Assembly: GCA_014523515.1 (NCBI GenBank)
Contig: JAATVJ010000185.1
Coordinates: 1 to 7,156 of the forward strand
Direction: 5' to 3'
DNA from: Nitrososphaerales archaeon TH1177
GTDB taxonomy: Archaea > Thermoproteota > Nitrososphaeria > Nitrososphaerales > Nitrososphaeraceae
Length of the DNA stretch: 7,156 nucleotides
Shown: piece by piece, positions 1 to 5,461 of the stretch
How the letters are laid out: every line of letters starts with the position of its first letter
Numbering within the stretch: the stretch's first letter is position 1
Notes under the pieces: generated by a model
Told to the model about the DNA's origin: nothing
Database searches by the model: none
Seen by the model: only the letters and a program-made list of their open reading frames with translations
Program-made: the position numbers and the translations under genes

Positions 1-151
1 ATCTCTCTTATTTCTGGTACTGTGTACCCCCGTCATTAGCAAGAAGTATAATTTTTATTCTATATTTTATTTCTGGATTTGTATCCAAAAGAGAATAGAG
101 TTTGTTTTTCTCTTTATCTGCAATCTGCCTAAGGGGAGTATATCTTACCAC
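1..151 (-). pseudogene. IS630-like transposase, N-terminal remnant (frameshifted, runs off the window)
   Basis: Read on the minus strand from a possible GTG at 149-151, the frame gives a peptide beginning VRYTPLRQIADKEKNKLY and continuing through IKYRIKIILLANDG. It then breaks in a run of five G (plus-strand C at 27-31). In the shifted frame it continues as GYTVPEIRE up to the window edge. Arg-rich helix, then 'ILLA-DG-YTVPEI' is how the first helix-turn-helix of IS630/Tc1-type transposases of ammonia-oxidising archaea typically reads (from memory, no search). The DDE catalytic domain would lie left of the window, so whether it survives is unknown. The one-base loss in the G run means this copy cannot give an intact protein. 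The alternatives are another HTH transposase or a resolvase-like HTH protein. The frameshift is seen directly; the family is inference. Confidence 0.6.
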
Positions 152-617
152 ATGAATAAGTAAATATACACCAAGCTAAAGCTCTATCCATCACATATCC
201 TTGTCAAAGAGGTAAACAGTATTTTACTATAATTATCAATTCATTTGTTTACATAACTGTTAAAACTATAATCAAAAACTAGATGTTCAACACAAGGTAT
301 GCACGCAAATGGTCGATTATTATATCTTTACCAAATGCAATGATTCTTCTAAATTCAACTAATTAATTGTGTAATAACAAATTAAATTAGTGTTGAACTA
401 GGCTTGTGTTTTGGGCATTCATCATTCAAACAGTCAATCTCGTGTAATAACGATCATATACTCATTCAAATATTAATTGCAAGATTCTTATCATTAGATG
501 AATATATAAATGTTACAACATTTAGCATAATTTATTGAAATTTCTATAACAATATGATCCATTCCTAATACTATGATATTTCTATAAAAATCTTATAATG
601 AGACTCCACGAGTAGAA
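152..617. other. AT-rich non-coding stretch
   Basis: No reading frame of useful length or recognisable protein similarity is visible on either strand. It contains a spaced inverted repeat (listed separately), a direct repeat of gtgtaataac at 369-378 and 442-451, and on the minus strand, just past the tRNA, a T-run at 586-590 that could serve as a simple archaeal terminator for the tRNA transcript. It probably combines the upstream flank of the IS630-like remnant with the tRNA 3' flank. Confidence 0.6.
285..398. repeat. Spaced inverted repeat, possible remnant transposon ends
   Basis: The nine bases gttcaacac at 285-293 recur as the exact reverse complement gtgttgaac at 390-398. Each arm has TA just outside it (280-281 and 399-400), though the left arm has three extra bases between the TA and the match. 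The 96-base interior holds no gene. TA target duplication is typical of IS630/Tc1 elements, and an IS630-like remnant lies just to the left, so these could be terminal repeats of a miniature derivative or of overlapping element ends. A chance pairing cannot be excluded with nine bases in AT-rich DNA. Confidence 0.35.
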
Positions 618-701
618 CGCGGGGAGTGGGATTCGAACCCACGAGTTCTTTCGAACATGGGATTAGCAATCCCACGCCCTACCAGGCTAGGCGACCCCCG
701 C
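618..701 (-). tRNA. tRNA-Ser (anticodon GCU)
   Basis: The 84-base minus-strand sequence folds as a class II tRNA. A seven-pair acceptor stem (695-701 with 619-625, last pair G-U) is followed by a discriminator G at 618, as expected for serine. The anticodon stem TGGGA/TCCCA closes the loop TTGCTAA, giving anticodon GCU (665-667) for AGC/AGU codons. A long variable arm, GTTC-GAAA-GAAC (645-656), is capped by a GNRA-type tetraloop. The T arm is GTGGG-TTCGAAT-CCCAC. No 3' CCA is encoded and no intron is present. It lies 50 bases downstream of the 191-residue gene on the same strand but has its own TATA-like box. A T5 run on the minus strand at 586-590 may end transcription. The three-nucleotide anticodon and the long variable arm make the serine identity secure. 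Confidence 0.97.
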
Positions 702-725
702 TCAAAGACATTAAGAATATACTCC

Positions 726-733
726 ATTTAAAA
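726..733 (-). promoter_or_regulatory. TATA-like box for tRNA-Ser
   Basis: On the minus strand the sequence TTTTAAAT lies about 26-30 bases upstream of the tRNA 5' end at 701, the usual distance between an archaeal TATA box and the transcription start. It therefore places the start at or very close to the first tRNA base. It sits in the short gap between the tRNA and the 191-residue gene, which argues for independent transcription of the tRNA. Confidence 0.5.
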
Positions 734-751
734 AAAAGACATATTAATTTA

Positions 752-1327
752 TTATCTTTCCCATAAACCATTTTTAAAGATATATGTATTGACAAAATTA
801 TTCTCAATGCTTTTTGCCTGATATGGAAGCCATTTAGAAGAAGATTCATCATAAAAATAAATAACTTCAAAAGTATTAGGTGGTATAGAACTTAATTGTA
901 TAGATACTATATCTACAAGATATTCTACTTTTTCTATGGCAATCTCGAATGAACGACTTGAGCTATTCATTAGAGAAAAAATAATATCAAAATCTCTTTG
1001 GTTTGTAATACCTTTAAATCTAAAGATAGATATAACTGGTTTTTTACCTCGTCTATGTTTTATTTCTTTTATTATATTTTTAATAGAATTCCAATATTCA
1101 ATTGAAATGGTCTGAAAAAGGTAATTATCAAATTTAACTGGAAAGATTATTTCAATAAATGTAGTTGAATAATCAGTAATTGAAAGAAAATTTGGAAGTT
1201 GGCTTTCCATATCATCAAACGATAATTTTTCTTCTATAACATAGAATATTTTCATTAAAAGAGTATAGATTATTTCTTGCTCTCTAATTGAAAGATCATA
1301 AAAACGAAAATATACTGAGGAATCCAA
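752..1327 (-). CDS. Hypothetical protein, 191 residues, unrecognised
   Basis: I do not recognise this protein. The frame opens at a TTG codon (1325-1327) a few codons after an in-frame stop, so no upstream ATG is possible. The first internal ATG is codon 26 (LLMKIF), which would discard a regular helix-like start (REQEIIYTLLMKIF), so TTG is preferred but not proven. No signal peptide or membrane helix is visible. The chain alternates amphipathic helices with hydrophobic strands such as TTFIEIIFPV (about 55-64) and PVISIFRF (about 97-104). It has a basic patch KEIKHRRGKK near 87-96 and ends in an aromatic stretch (TYIFKNGLWER). This looks like a soluble alpha/beta protein. A TATAAAT-like box at 1358-1364 on the minus strand would give a leader of about 8 bases. 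It follows a winged-helix gene on the same strand with a 175-base gap, and tRNA-Ser lies 50 bases downstream. Composition is as AT-rich as the neighbours. It could be a lineage-specific accessory protein. Confidence 0.7.
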   Translation of the reverse strand: MDSSVYFRFYDLSIREQEIIYTLLMKIFYVIEEKLSFDDMESQLPNFLSITDYSTTFIEIIFPVKFDNYLFQTISIEYWNSIKNIIKEIKHRRGKKPVISIFRFKGITNQRDFDIIFSLMNSSSRSFEIAIEKVEYLVDIVSIQLSSIPPNTFEVIYFYDESSSKWLPYQAKSIENNFVNTYIFKNGLWER

Positions 1328-1502
1328 GAAATATAATTATTAATTGAATAAAACAAAATTTATAGTTTCTTATCTAAAAGCTTAAAATAGATAGCAGATT
1401 TGGAATAAATTTTTTCAAATATCATATAAAAAAACTTTTTTATCATCATATTTTTATAGTAGAAACAAAAAAATAAAATGATAGCTGATGACGATATTTC
1501 AA

Positions 1503-1775
1503 TTAAAATTGGCTAGCAGTAACTATCATATCATTTAGTTGTTTATGTATTGATAAATAATGAGTACCTTTTGACGTCGTTTTATAGGTTTGTGTGTGAG
1601 AATTAAATTCAAGTAGCTCTTTTTCTAGTAATAAGGCAAGATATTCTTTCAACTGCGAATAAGATAAGAATGCACTATACATAATTTTCGTTGCTGTAAT
1701 CCCATTATTGTTTCTGCTATTTGCTACCGATTCTAGTATGAAAGCTATGATTTCATTTCTGCTTCTATTCTTCAT
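1503..1775 (-). CDS. Winged helix-turn-helix DNA-binding protein (HTH_45/ArnR1-like)
   Basis: This 90-residue protein is essentially a single winged-helix domain, so it is probably a DNA-binding transcriptional regulator acting in the cytoplasm. Residues 5-20 (SRNEIIAFILESVAN) form helix 1. Residues 25-54 (from GITATKIMYSAFLSYSQLKEY to LLEKELL) form the helix-turn-helix, with the S-x-x-Q-L-x-x-Y-L pattern of the recognition helix. Residues 55-72 (EFNSHTQTYKTTSKGTHYL) form the wing with the characteristic 'Y-x-T-T-x-K-G' turn. This layout matches the archaeal HTH_45 family (ArnR1-like), which has many paralogues in ammonia-oxidising archaea, and the length is normal for it. The start is ATG at 1773-1775 with no Shine-Dalgarno. 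The DNA targets are unknown. The nearest downstream gene is the orphan 191-residue protein, which might be its target or partner, but there is no evidence beyond adjacency. Confidence 0.85.
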   Translation of the reverse strand: MKNRSRNEIIAFILESVANSRNNNGITATKIMYSAFLSYSQLKEYLALLLEKELLEFNSHTQTYKTTSKGTHYLSIHKQLNDMIVTASQF

Positions 1776-1998
1776 GGTTTATTAATATTTTTATTGCTAT
1801 GTTAAGATTAAGAAAGAATTAATTTAAAAAAATGGATAGAATATGGATTTTTGAAATTCTTCAAGAAGTATATGTGATATAATAGCCAGTATTGAAGATA
1901 TTAAAGTATTATAGTAAATTTTTTTATATTTAATTAAAATAAGAAATTAAATTATACTATATAAATATATTACATGATAATTATAATAAATATAACAC

Positions 1999-2759
1999 AT
2001 ATCCATTTAAGTTAAGACTATTTCACCTCCAATTTTGAATAGAATGGTGTTTCTGATTTTTGCATTATATAAATAAAGGAATAATTTGATCCAATTGTAT
2101 ACATGTTGTAGATTACATTTATTTCTCGTTTTGTTATTAATACAAGGATAATAATCATCAAAAGATTCTGTCCTGTCTTTAAAATACTGCATTACTCTTT
2201 CTATCAATCAGACTTTTCTCTAAAGGAGAATGTAATCTATGTTTTAAATGTAGAAAGTTACATGCTTGCGGATACCATGTTCCACCATCTCTGAGTAAAC
2301 AGTATGTCTACCATATTTATCTACCAGAGAATGAATAAAGTTCTCTGCTACAAACATGTTTCTTTATTCTGAAATGTAGATTCCAAGCACAGATTTATGA
2401 ACTAGTTCTATACAAATCCATAACCAGAAATTTTCAACACCAATCTGAATAATAGTTTCATCTATTATGAATGCAGAAACTCTTCTGTGTTTGTTATATA
2501 GATCTGACATGATGAACCAAATCGTTAAATCCAATCCCATACAACAACACGACTTCTTTGTTGATCCTTAAAAGGTTCCAATGCATTAGATGTATTTCTT
2601 AAATTGAGACCAAGAAAATACAAATACAAATAGAATACATTACAATAAAGGTAGATGTTCTCTCTATTTCTTTCAAAAAATCTAAAGGTCATTAGATTAG
2701 AAATAGGACGTTTACAGCTAAATCTATTTCCTTAAATTAACAGGACTTATTGGACTATA
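1999..2759. mobile_element. Insertion sequence fossil, tentative outer limits
   Basis: The transposase remnant is bounded by two weakly matching ends: ata-tcca-ttaagt at about 1999-2013 on the plus strand, and the reverse complement of 2744-2759 (ata-g-tcca-a-taagt). A length near 760 bp suits an IS6-type element. The match is imperfect and partly AT-driven, and no target-site duplication was recognised, so these limits are a guess; the transposase remnant inside them is not. Confidence 0.35.
2007..2731 (-). pseudogene. Decayed DDE transposase, IS6/IS240-like
   Basis: Minus-strand translation gives consecutive pieces of one transposase in changing frames. Piece one (2731-2525) has RPISNLMTFRFFERNRE, then YLYFLGLNLRNTSNALEPF, ending WDWI before a TAA. 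Piece two starts near 2504 with DLYNKHRRVSAFIIDETII (first catalytic Asp) and passes an in-frame TAA at 2364-2366 into RNMFVAENFIHSLVDKYGRH. After a frameshift near 2290 comes DGGTWYPQACNFLHLKHRLH (second Asp). After another near 2208 comes IERVMQYFKDR (putative catalytic Glu) and FDDYYPC, ending at the stop at 2007. The order D-D-E, the 'SLRNTS-AL-PF' helix-turn-helix and the 'RNM-VAE-F' segment are typical of the IS240-type DDE fold seen in archaeal insertion sequences. With at least three frameshifts and two stops it is dead. The 66-codon open stretch at the end is only its C-terminus, not a gene. Family assignment is from memory of related proteins. Confidence 0.85.
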
Positions 2760-3072
2760 TGTTCATTATTATTCTTTAATAGCTATAACAATATTAATTA
2801 GTATTTATGATTATAGTAAAATTAAGAAATTAATTAAGGCAATTGATTATCTTGTTATTAGATTAAGTCTTTATTAAAGTGATAGGATCGAACAAAAATA
2901 TAAGTAACAACTTAAATAATTATTACAATATATAATTTAATATAATTTACAAAATTTGATCAACATATTTGGCTAATAATAAAATTTAATTTTTTGCACA
3001 ATTACAATGCAAAAAAGTAAAATAATGAGAACAATTTTTTATTTTCTTTGGTTTTCCTTCACTATTGGTATA
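2732..3072. other. AT-rich non-coding stretch between IS remnant and LamG gene
   Basis: The stretch is more than 80% A+T by eye, with no convincing gene. A possible 5' extension of the transposase (minus-strand ATG near 2776) is interrupted at once by stops. On the plus strand a 26-codon frame at 3007-3087 (MQKSKIMRTIFYFLWFSFTI then GILTII) reads like a lone hydrophobic helix but overlaps the end of the LamG gene and is not called. A minus-strand T6 run at 3011-3016 is a candidate terminator for the LamG gene. Confidence 0.5.
3011..3016 (-). terminator. Poly-T candidate terminator of the LamG gene
   Basis: A run of six T on the minus strand lies about 57 bases after the LamG stop codon, in T-rich surroundings. 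Archaeal RNA polymerase terminates at oligo-T tracts without needing a hairpin, so this is a plausible 3' end. In DNA this AT-rich such runs are also common by chance. Confidence 0.3.
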
Positions 3073-3771
3073 TTAACCATAATTTAAGAACAAAACCTGT
3101 CCAGTTGGATTAAATTTATTCTCAAGGTATCCATTTTCTATTTCAGACATATTCAATGCTCTATTCCATAATCTTATTTCATCAACGTCCCCTGTAAAGA
3201 ATTTATCTTCATTCAATGAGTTTGCTCCTATCCTTAATGGTTGAGTTCCAGTATTATCTGGTGTTTCTTTAATAAATAACTTATTTCCTATTGGTTTTCC
3301 GTCAACAAATAAGAATAATGCAGATCCATTAAATGTTAAAGCTCCATGATGCCATTTTCCATCATTATATTTTTCTCTTGACACAATAATGAAATCTTCT
3401 CCTGCAGCTGTCTCAAACCCACCGGCTAAACCATTCTCTTCATTTGTCCAAATTCCATAATTTAAATTCATTCCTTCTTCATCTACATTCATTCCTCCTT
3501 TGTTCACAATATGACCGGGTTCAGTATTATTTTGGGCAGTCCTAAACCAAACAGATAAAGTAAACTCAGTAAGGTTCAAATTATCACTGTTAGGAATTTC
3601 TTGGAATTTTGAATCTGTCAATGTTAGAAAAGGTTCATGTTTATAATTTGTAGCATTTGCTGATTGTGCATCAGCTTTAAAGTCGTCGGCGGGAAAAAAA
3701 GAGACGGCAATGATAGTAAATAAAATTGATGTAGTAGCTAATGCTAATAATTTTTTACTATTGTTTTGCAT
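3073..3771 (-). CDS. Secreted single-LamG (concanavalin A-like) domain protein
   Basis: This 232-residue protein is probably exported and binds a carbohydrate or surface ligand through one laminin-G/ConA-like jelly-roll domain. Residues 1-36 are a signal peptide, with basic KK at 6-7, a hydrophobic core at 8-26 and a likely cleavage region around ADAQSANA (33-40). The LamG_3-type domain covers about 48-225. Recognisable elements are FTLSVWFRT (first sheet), the GHIVNKGG turn, the DGKWHHGALTFNG signature, LFVDGKPIG, and the closing FTGDVDEIRLWNRALNMSEI motif, the usual end of this family. The chain stops soon after at VLFLNYG, so there is no anchor, sortase-like tail or catalytic domain. The protein is therefore probably free or bound non-covalently at the cell surface. 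The ATG at 3769-3771 is fixed by the signal peptide. A TATA box about 25 bases upstream implies a leaderless mRNA. It stands alone between an IS fossil and the malic enzyme gene. The ligand is unknown. Confidence 0.88.
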   Translation of the reverse strand: MQNNSKKLLALATTSILFTIIAVSFFPADDFKADAQSANATNYKHEPFLTLTDSKFQEIPNSDNLNLTEFTLSVWFRTAQNNTEPGHIVNKGGMNVDEEGMNLNYGIWTNEENGLAGGFETAAGEDFIIVSREKYNDGKWHHGALTFNGSALFLFVDGKPIGNKLFIKETPDNTGTQPLRIGANSLNEDKFFTGDVDEIRLWNRALNMSEIENGYLENKFNPTGQVLFLNYG

Positions 3772-3790
3772 GATTAGAGAGAGCAGAAAA

Positions 3791-3800
3791 AGTATAAATA
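3791..3800 (-). promoter_or_regulatory. TATA box of the LamG gene (leaderless promoter)
   Basis: The minus strand reads TATTTATACT here, a strong match to the archaeal TATA consensus, centred about 25 bases upstream of the ATG at 3771. With the standard spacing, transcription would begin at or within a base or two of the start codon, giving a leaderless transcript. No Shine-Dalgarno is present, which agrees. Confidence 0.65.
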
Positions 3801-4157
3801 GATGACCATGAATTTTTCAGTTTCTTATCACATAGAGAAATAATATAAGATAATTATAACATATAATTATATATCTAATTCATTATAAATATAATCTTAA
3901 AACCAAAAATTTTTGTTGATAACTAAAAAAGTTAAAAGAAAGTTCAAGGTAGCAGAAAACGTGAGTCTTTCAGTAGATAAATCTAGTGAATGTTAATGCT
4001 ATCAAGCTTTTGAAAATTATAATAATAGATTAATTTTTTAAATATTCAAATTTAGAAAAATTCTTTATGCTTTATTTTTCTATCAATGTTTCAGAAAATA
4101 TAAATAAATTTTATTGACTATATAAAAGTAATAAATACTAGATAAAGAATTTATGGG
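3801..4157. other. Non-coding stretch with a possible structured island
   Basis: No gene is called. A perfect 12-base palindrome, caaaaatttttg, lies at 3904-3915. From about 3940 to 4010 the base composition rises clearly above the very AT-rich flanks. There, on the plus strand, GGTAGCA (3948-3954) can pair with TGCTATC (3997-4003) over seven pairs with one G-U, enclosing a smaller TAGA-TAAA-TCTA hairpin. The G-U pair would become A-C on the other strand, so any RNA would be plus-strand. No known RNA family is recognised. The remainder is the tail of the malic enzyme transcript and the LamG upstream region. Confidence 0.35.
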
Positions 4158-4180
4158 TATTGTTATTGTTATTGTTATTA
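4158..4180. repeat. Hexanucleotide tandem repeat at the malic enzyme stop codon
   Basis: Three exact copies of tattgt (4158-4175) and a partial fourth run into the stop codon of the malic enzyme (4178-4180). On the coding strand this gives an A-rich ACAATA ladder in the immediate 3' untranslated region. The unit is a multiple of three and any copy change would fall almost wholly outside the coding sequence, so it should be tolerated. Confidence 0.7.
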
Positions 4181-5380
4181 TTTGATGATGTTAGTTGTCA
4201 CTGTATTTTGTATTACGCTTTTTAAAGTCTGGGTTACAACAGGAAGAATCCTTTGATCATTTATTTGTGGTATTATATAATCATATTTGAGATGTTTGCT
4301 TTCTACTAAATCTGCAATGGCATATGCAACATTGACACACAATTGATCATCCAACACTTTAACTCGCAGGTCTAATAAAGATCTGATTACTGATGGAAAA
4401 ACCACAGCATTGTTAACTTGGTTAGGAAAATCAGATCTTCCGGTGGCAACAATTTTTGCACCAGCATCCAAAGCATATTGAGGCAATATTTCAGGATCAG
4501 GATTACTTAATGCAAAAATTATTGGATCTGCATTCATAGAAGTGATCATTTTATCATTTAAAATGTTACCTTTTCCAGAAACACCTATAAAAACATCAGA
4601 TCCTTTCATTACTAAATCTAAAGAACCTTCAATTTTTGCAGGATTAGATTTAGAAGCTATTTCGGCTTTGAATGGATTGTTTATTAAATCTCTTCGTCCT
4701 TTATAAAGTGCCCCATTGCTATCAACTACTATTATATTTTTACACCCTGCAGAAGTAAGAATGTTAGTTATTCCATATCCTGCCGATCCTGAACCTAAAA
4801 TTACAACTTTAATTTTTTCTAATTGTTTTTTCATGAGTTTAAGAGAATTTATCAATGCAGATAATGTAATTATAGCAGTTCCATGTTGATCATCATGAAA
4901 TACAGGTAAAGAAATTTCTTCTTTTAGCCTTTCTATAATTTCTAAAACCTTAGGTGATTCTATATCTTCTATATTGATAGCACCAAATAAAGGTTGGATA
5001 TATTTCACAAAATTTATTATCTCTTCTTTATCTTGAGTTGCGATACAGAGAGGGAAAGCATTTATCCCACCTAAAATCTTGAAGAGAACTGACTTTCCTT
5101 CCATCACTGGAAGAGCTGCATCAGGACCGATGTTACCAAGACCTAGTACGCGAGATCCATCACATACAATTGCGACATTATTCCATTTAGAAGTAAAATC
5201 ATAAGCTAATTCTTTATTTTTACTGATTTCCGATGCAACATATGCAACACCCGGAGTATAAATTAAATTAATTAAGCTGTTTTCTTTTGCAAAAATATTT
5301 TCAACAGGAACACGATTTTGAATTTCAATTTTACCTTTCAGCATTCTATGCATATTAATAGAATCATCTTTTAGAATCAA
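4178..5380 (-). CDS. Malic enzyme, NAD(P)-dependent (oxaloacetate-decarboxylating malate dehydrogenase)
   Basis: The enzyme oxidatively decarboxylates L-malate to pyruvate and CO2 with reduction of NAD(P)+, needing Mg2+ or Mn2+, in the cytosol. At 400 residues it is the short archaeal/bacterial form without a phosphotransacetylase tail. Residues 15-170 are the malic N-terminal domain: YTPGVAYV with catalytic Tyr41, CDGSRVLGLGNIGP (73-86), MEGKS with catalytic Lys96, metal ligands Glu138-Asp139 in INIEDI, and FHDDQHGTAI with Asp164. Residues 170-395 are the NAD-binding domain: GSGSAGYG loop (196-203), Asp220 ending strand two, ALSNPDPE and ATGRSDFPNQVNN. Asp220 would favour NAD over NADP, but this does not settle the cofactor. 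The start is TTG at 5378-5380; an in-frame stop lies four codons upstream. ATG at codon 10 is possible but would cut into the N-terminal 'MH-x-x-x-x-GKIE' helix usual in the family. It follows the MgtE-type gene by 81 bases on the same strand. The role is likely pyruvate or NAD(P)H supply around the malate/oxaloacetate node. Confidence 0.95.
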   Translation of the reverse strand: MILKDDSINMHRMLKGKIEIQNRVPVENIFAKENSLINLIYTPGVAYVASEISKNKELAYDFTSKWNNVAIVCDGSRVLGLGNIGPDAALPVMEGKSVLFKILGGINAFPLCIATQDKEEIINFVKYIQPLFGAINIEDIESPKVLEIIERLKEEISLPVFHDDQHGTAIITLSALINSLKLMKKQLEKIKVVILGSGSAGYGITNILTSAGCKNIIVVDSNGALYKGRRDLINNPFKAEIASKSNPAKIEGSLDLVMKGSDVFIGVSGKGNILNDKMITSMNADPIIFALSNPDPEILPQYALDAGAKIVATGRSDFPNQVNNAVVFPSVIRSLLDLRVKVLDDQLCVNVAYAIADLVESKHLKYDYIIPQINDQRILPVVTQTLKSVIQNTVTTNIIK

Positions 5381-5394
5381 GTAAGGACAATATT

Positions 5395-5402
5395 AAAAAA
5401 AA
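5395..5402 (-). terminator. T8 tract between the MgtE-type and malic enzyme genes
   Basis: Eight consecutive T on the minus strand lie about 60 bases past the MgtE stop and 15 bases before the malic enzyme start. This could end MgtE transcription. The same gap also holds a TATA-like ATTATTATAG (5405-5414) about 30 bases upstream of the TTG start, so the T tract may simply be the promoter spacer of a separate malic enzyme transcript. Either reading argues against strict co-transcription. Confidence 0.35.
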
Positions 5403-5404
5403 CA

Positions 5405-5414
5405 CTATAATAAT
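5405..5414 (-). promoter_or_regulatory. Possible TATA box of the malic enzyme gene
   Basis: The minus-strand ATTATTATAG is centred about 30 bases upstream of the proposed TTG start. This spacing would give a leader of a few bases, as for other genes in the window. The region is so AT-rich that this is only a candidate. Confidence 0.3.
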
Positions 5415-5461
5415 TCTTCTAATGTTAAATTAATAGCATTACAAGAAAATAATTTTACCTA

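Noticed and set aside
618..701. tRNA gene as an integration (att) site
   Set aside because: No repeated copy of the tRNA 3' end and no integrase gene were seen in the window.
679..870. 63-codon open frame on the minus strand
   Set aside because: It overlaps tRNA-Ser and the end of the 191-residue gene in another frame, and its hydrophobic sequence has no domain pattern.
1478..1500. Possible C/D box guide RNA (tgatagctgatgacg)
   Set aside because: CTGA and TGATGA overlap instead of being spaced as D and C boxes, and no paired C'/D' boxes were found.
2007..2207. 66-codon open frame as an independent small protein
   Set aside because: It is the C-terminal piece of the decayed transposase: the upstream frame supplies the DGGTWY segment directly before it.
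3007..3087. 26-codon plus-strand frame encoding one hydrophobic helix
   Set aside because: Very short, overlaps the 3' end of the LamG gene, and hydrophobic frames are common in AT-rich DNA; no promoter is evident.
3916..3996. Plus-strand frame reading KVAENVSLSVDKSSEC
   Set aside because: About 27 codons, no start codon in frame and no recognisable family; mentioned only as one explanation of the composition island.
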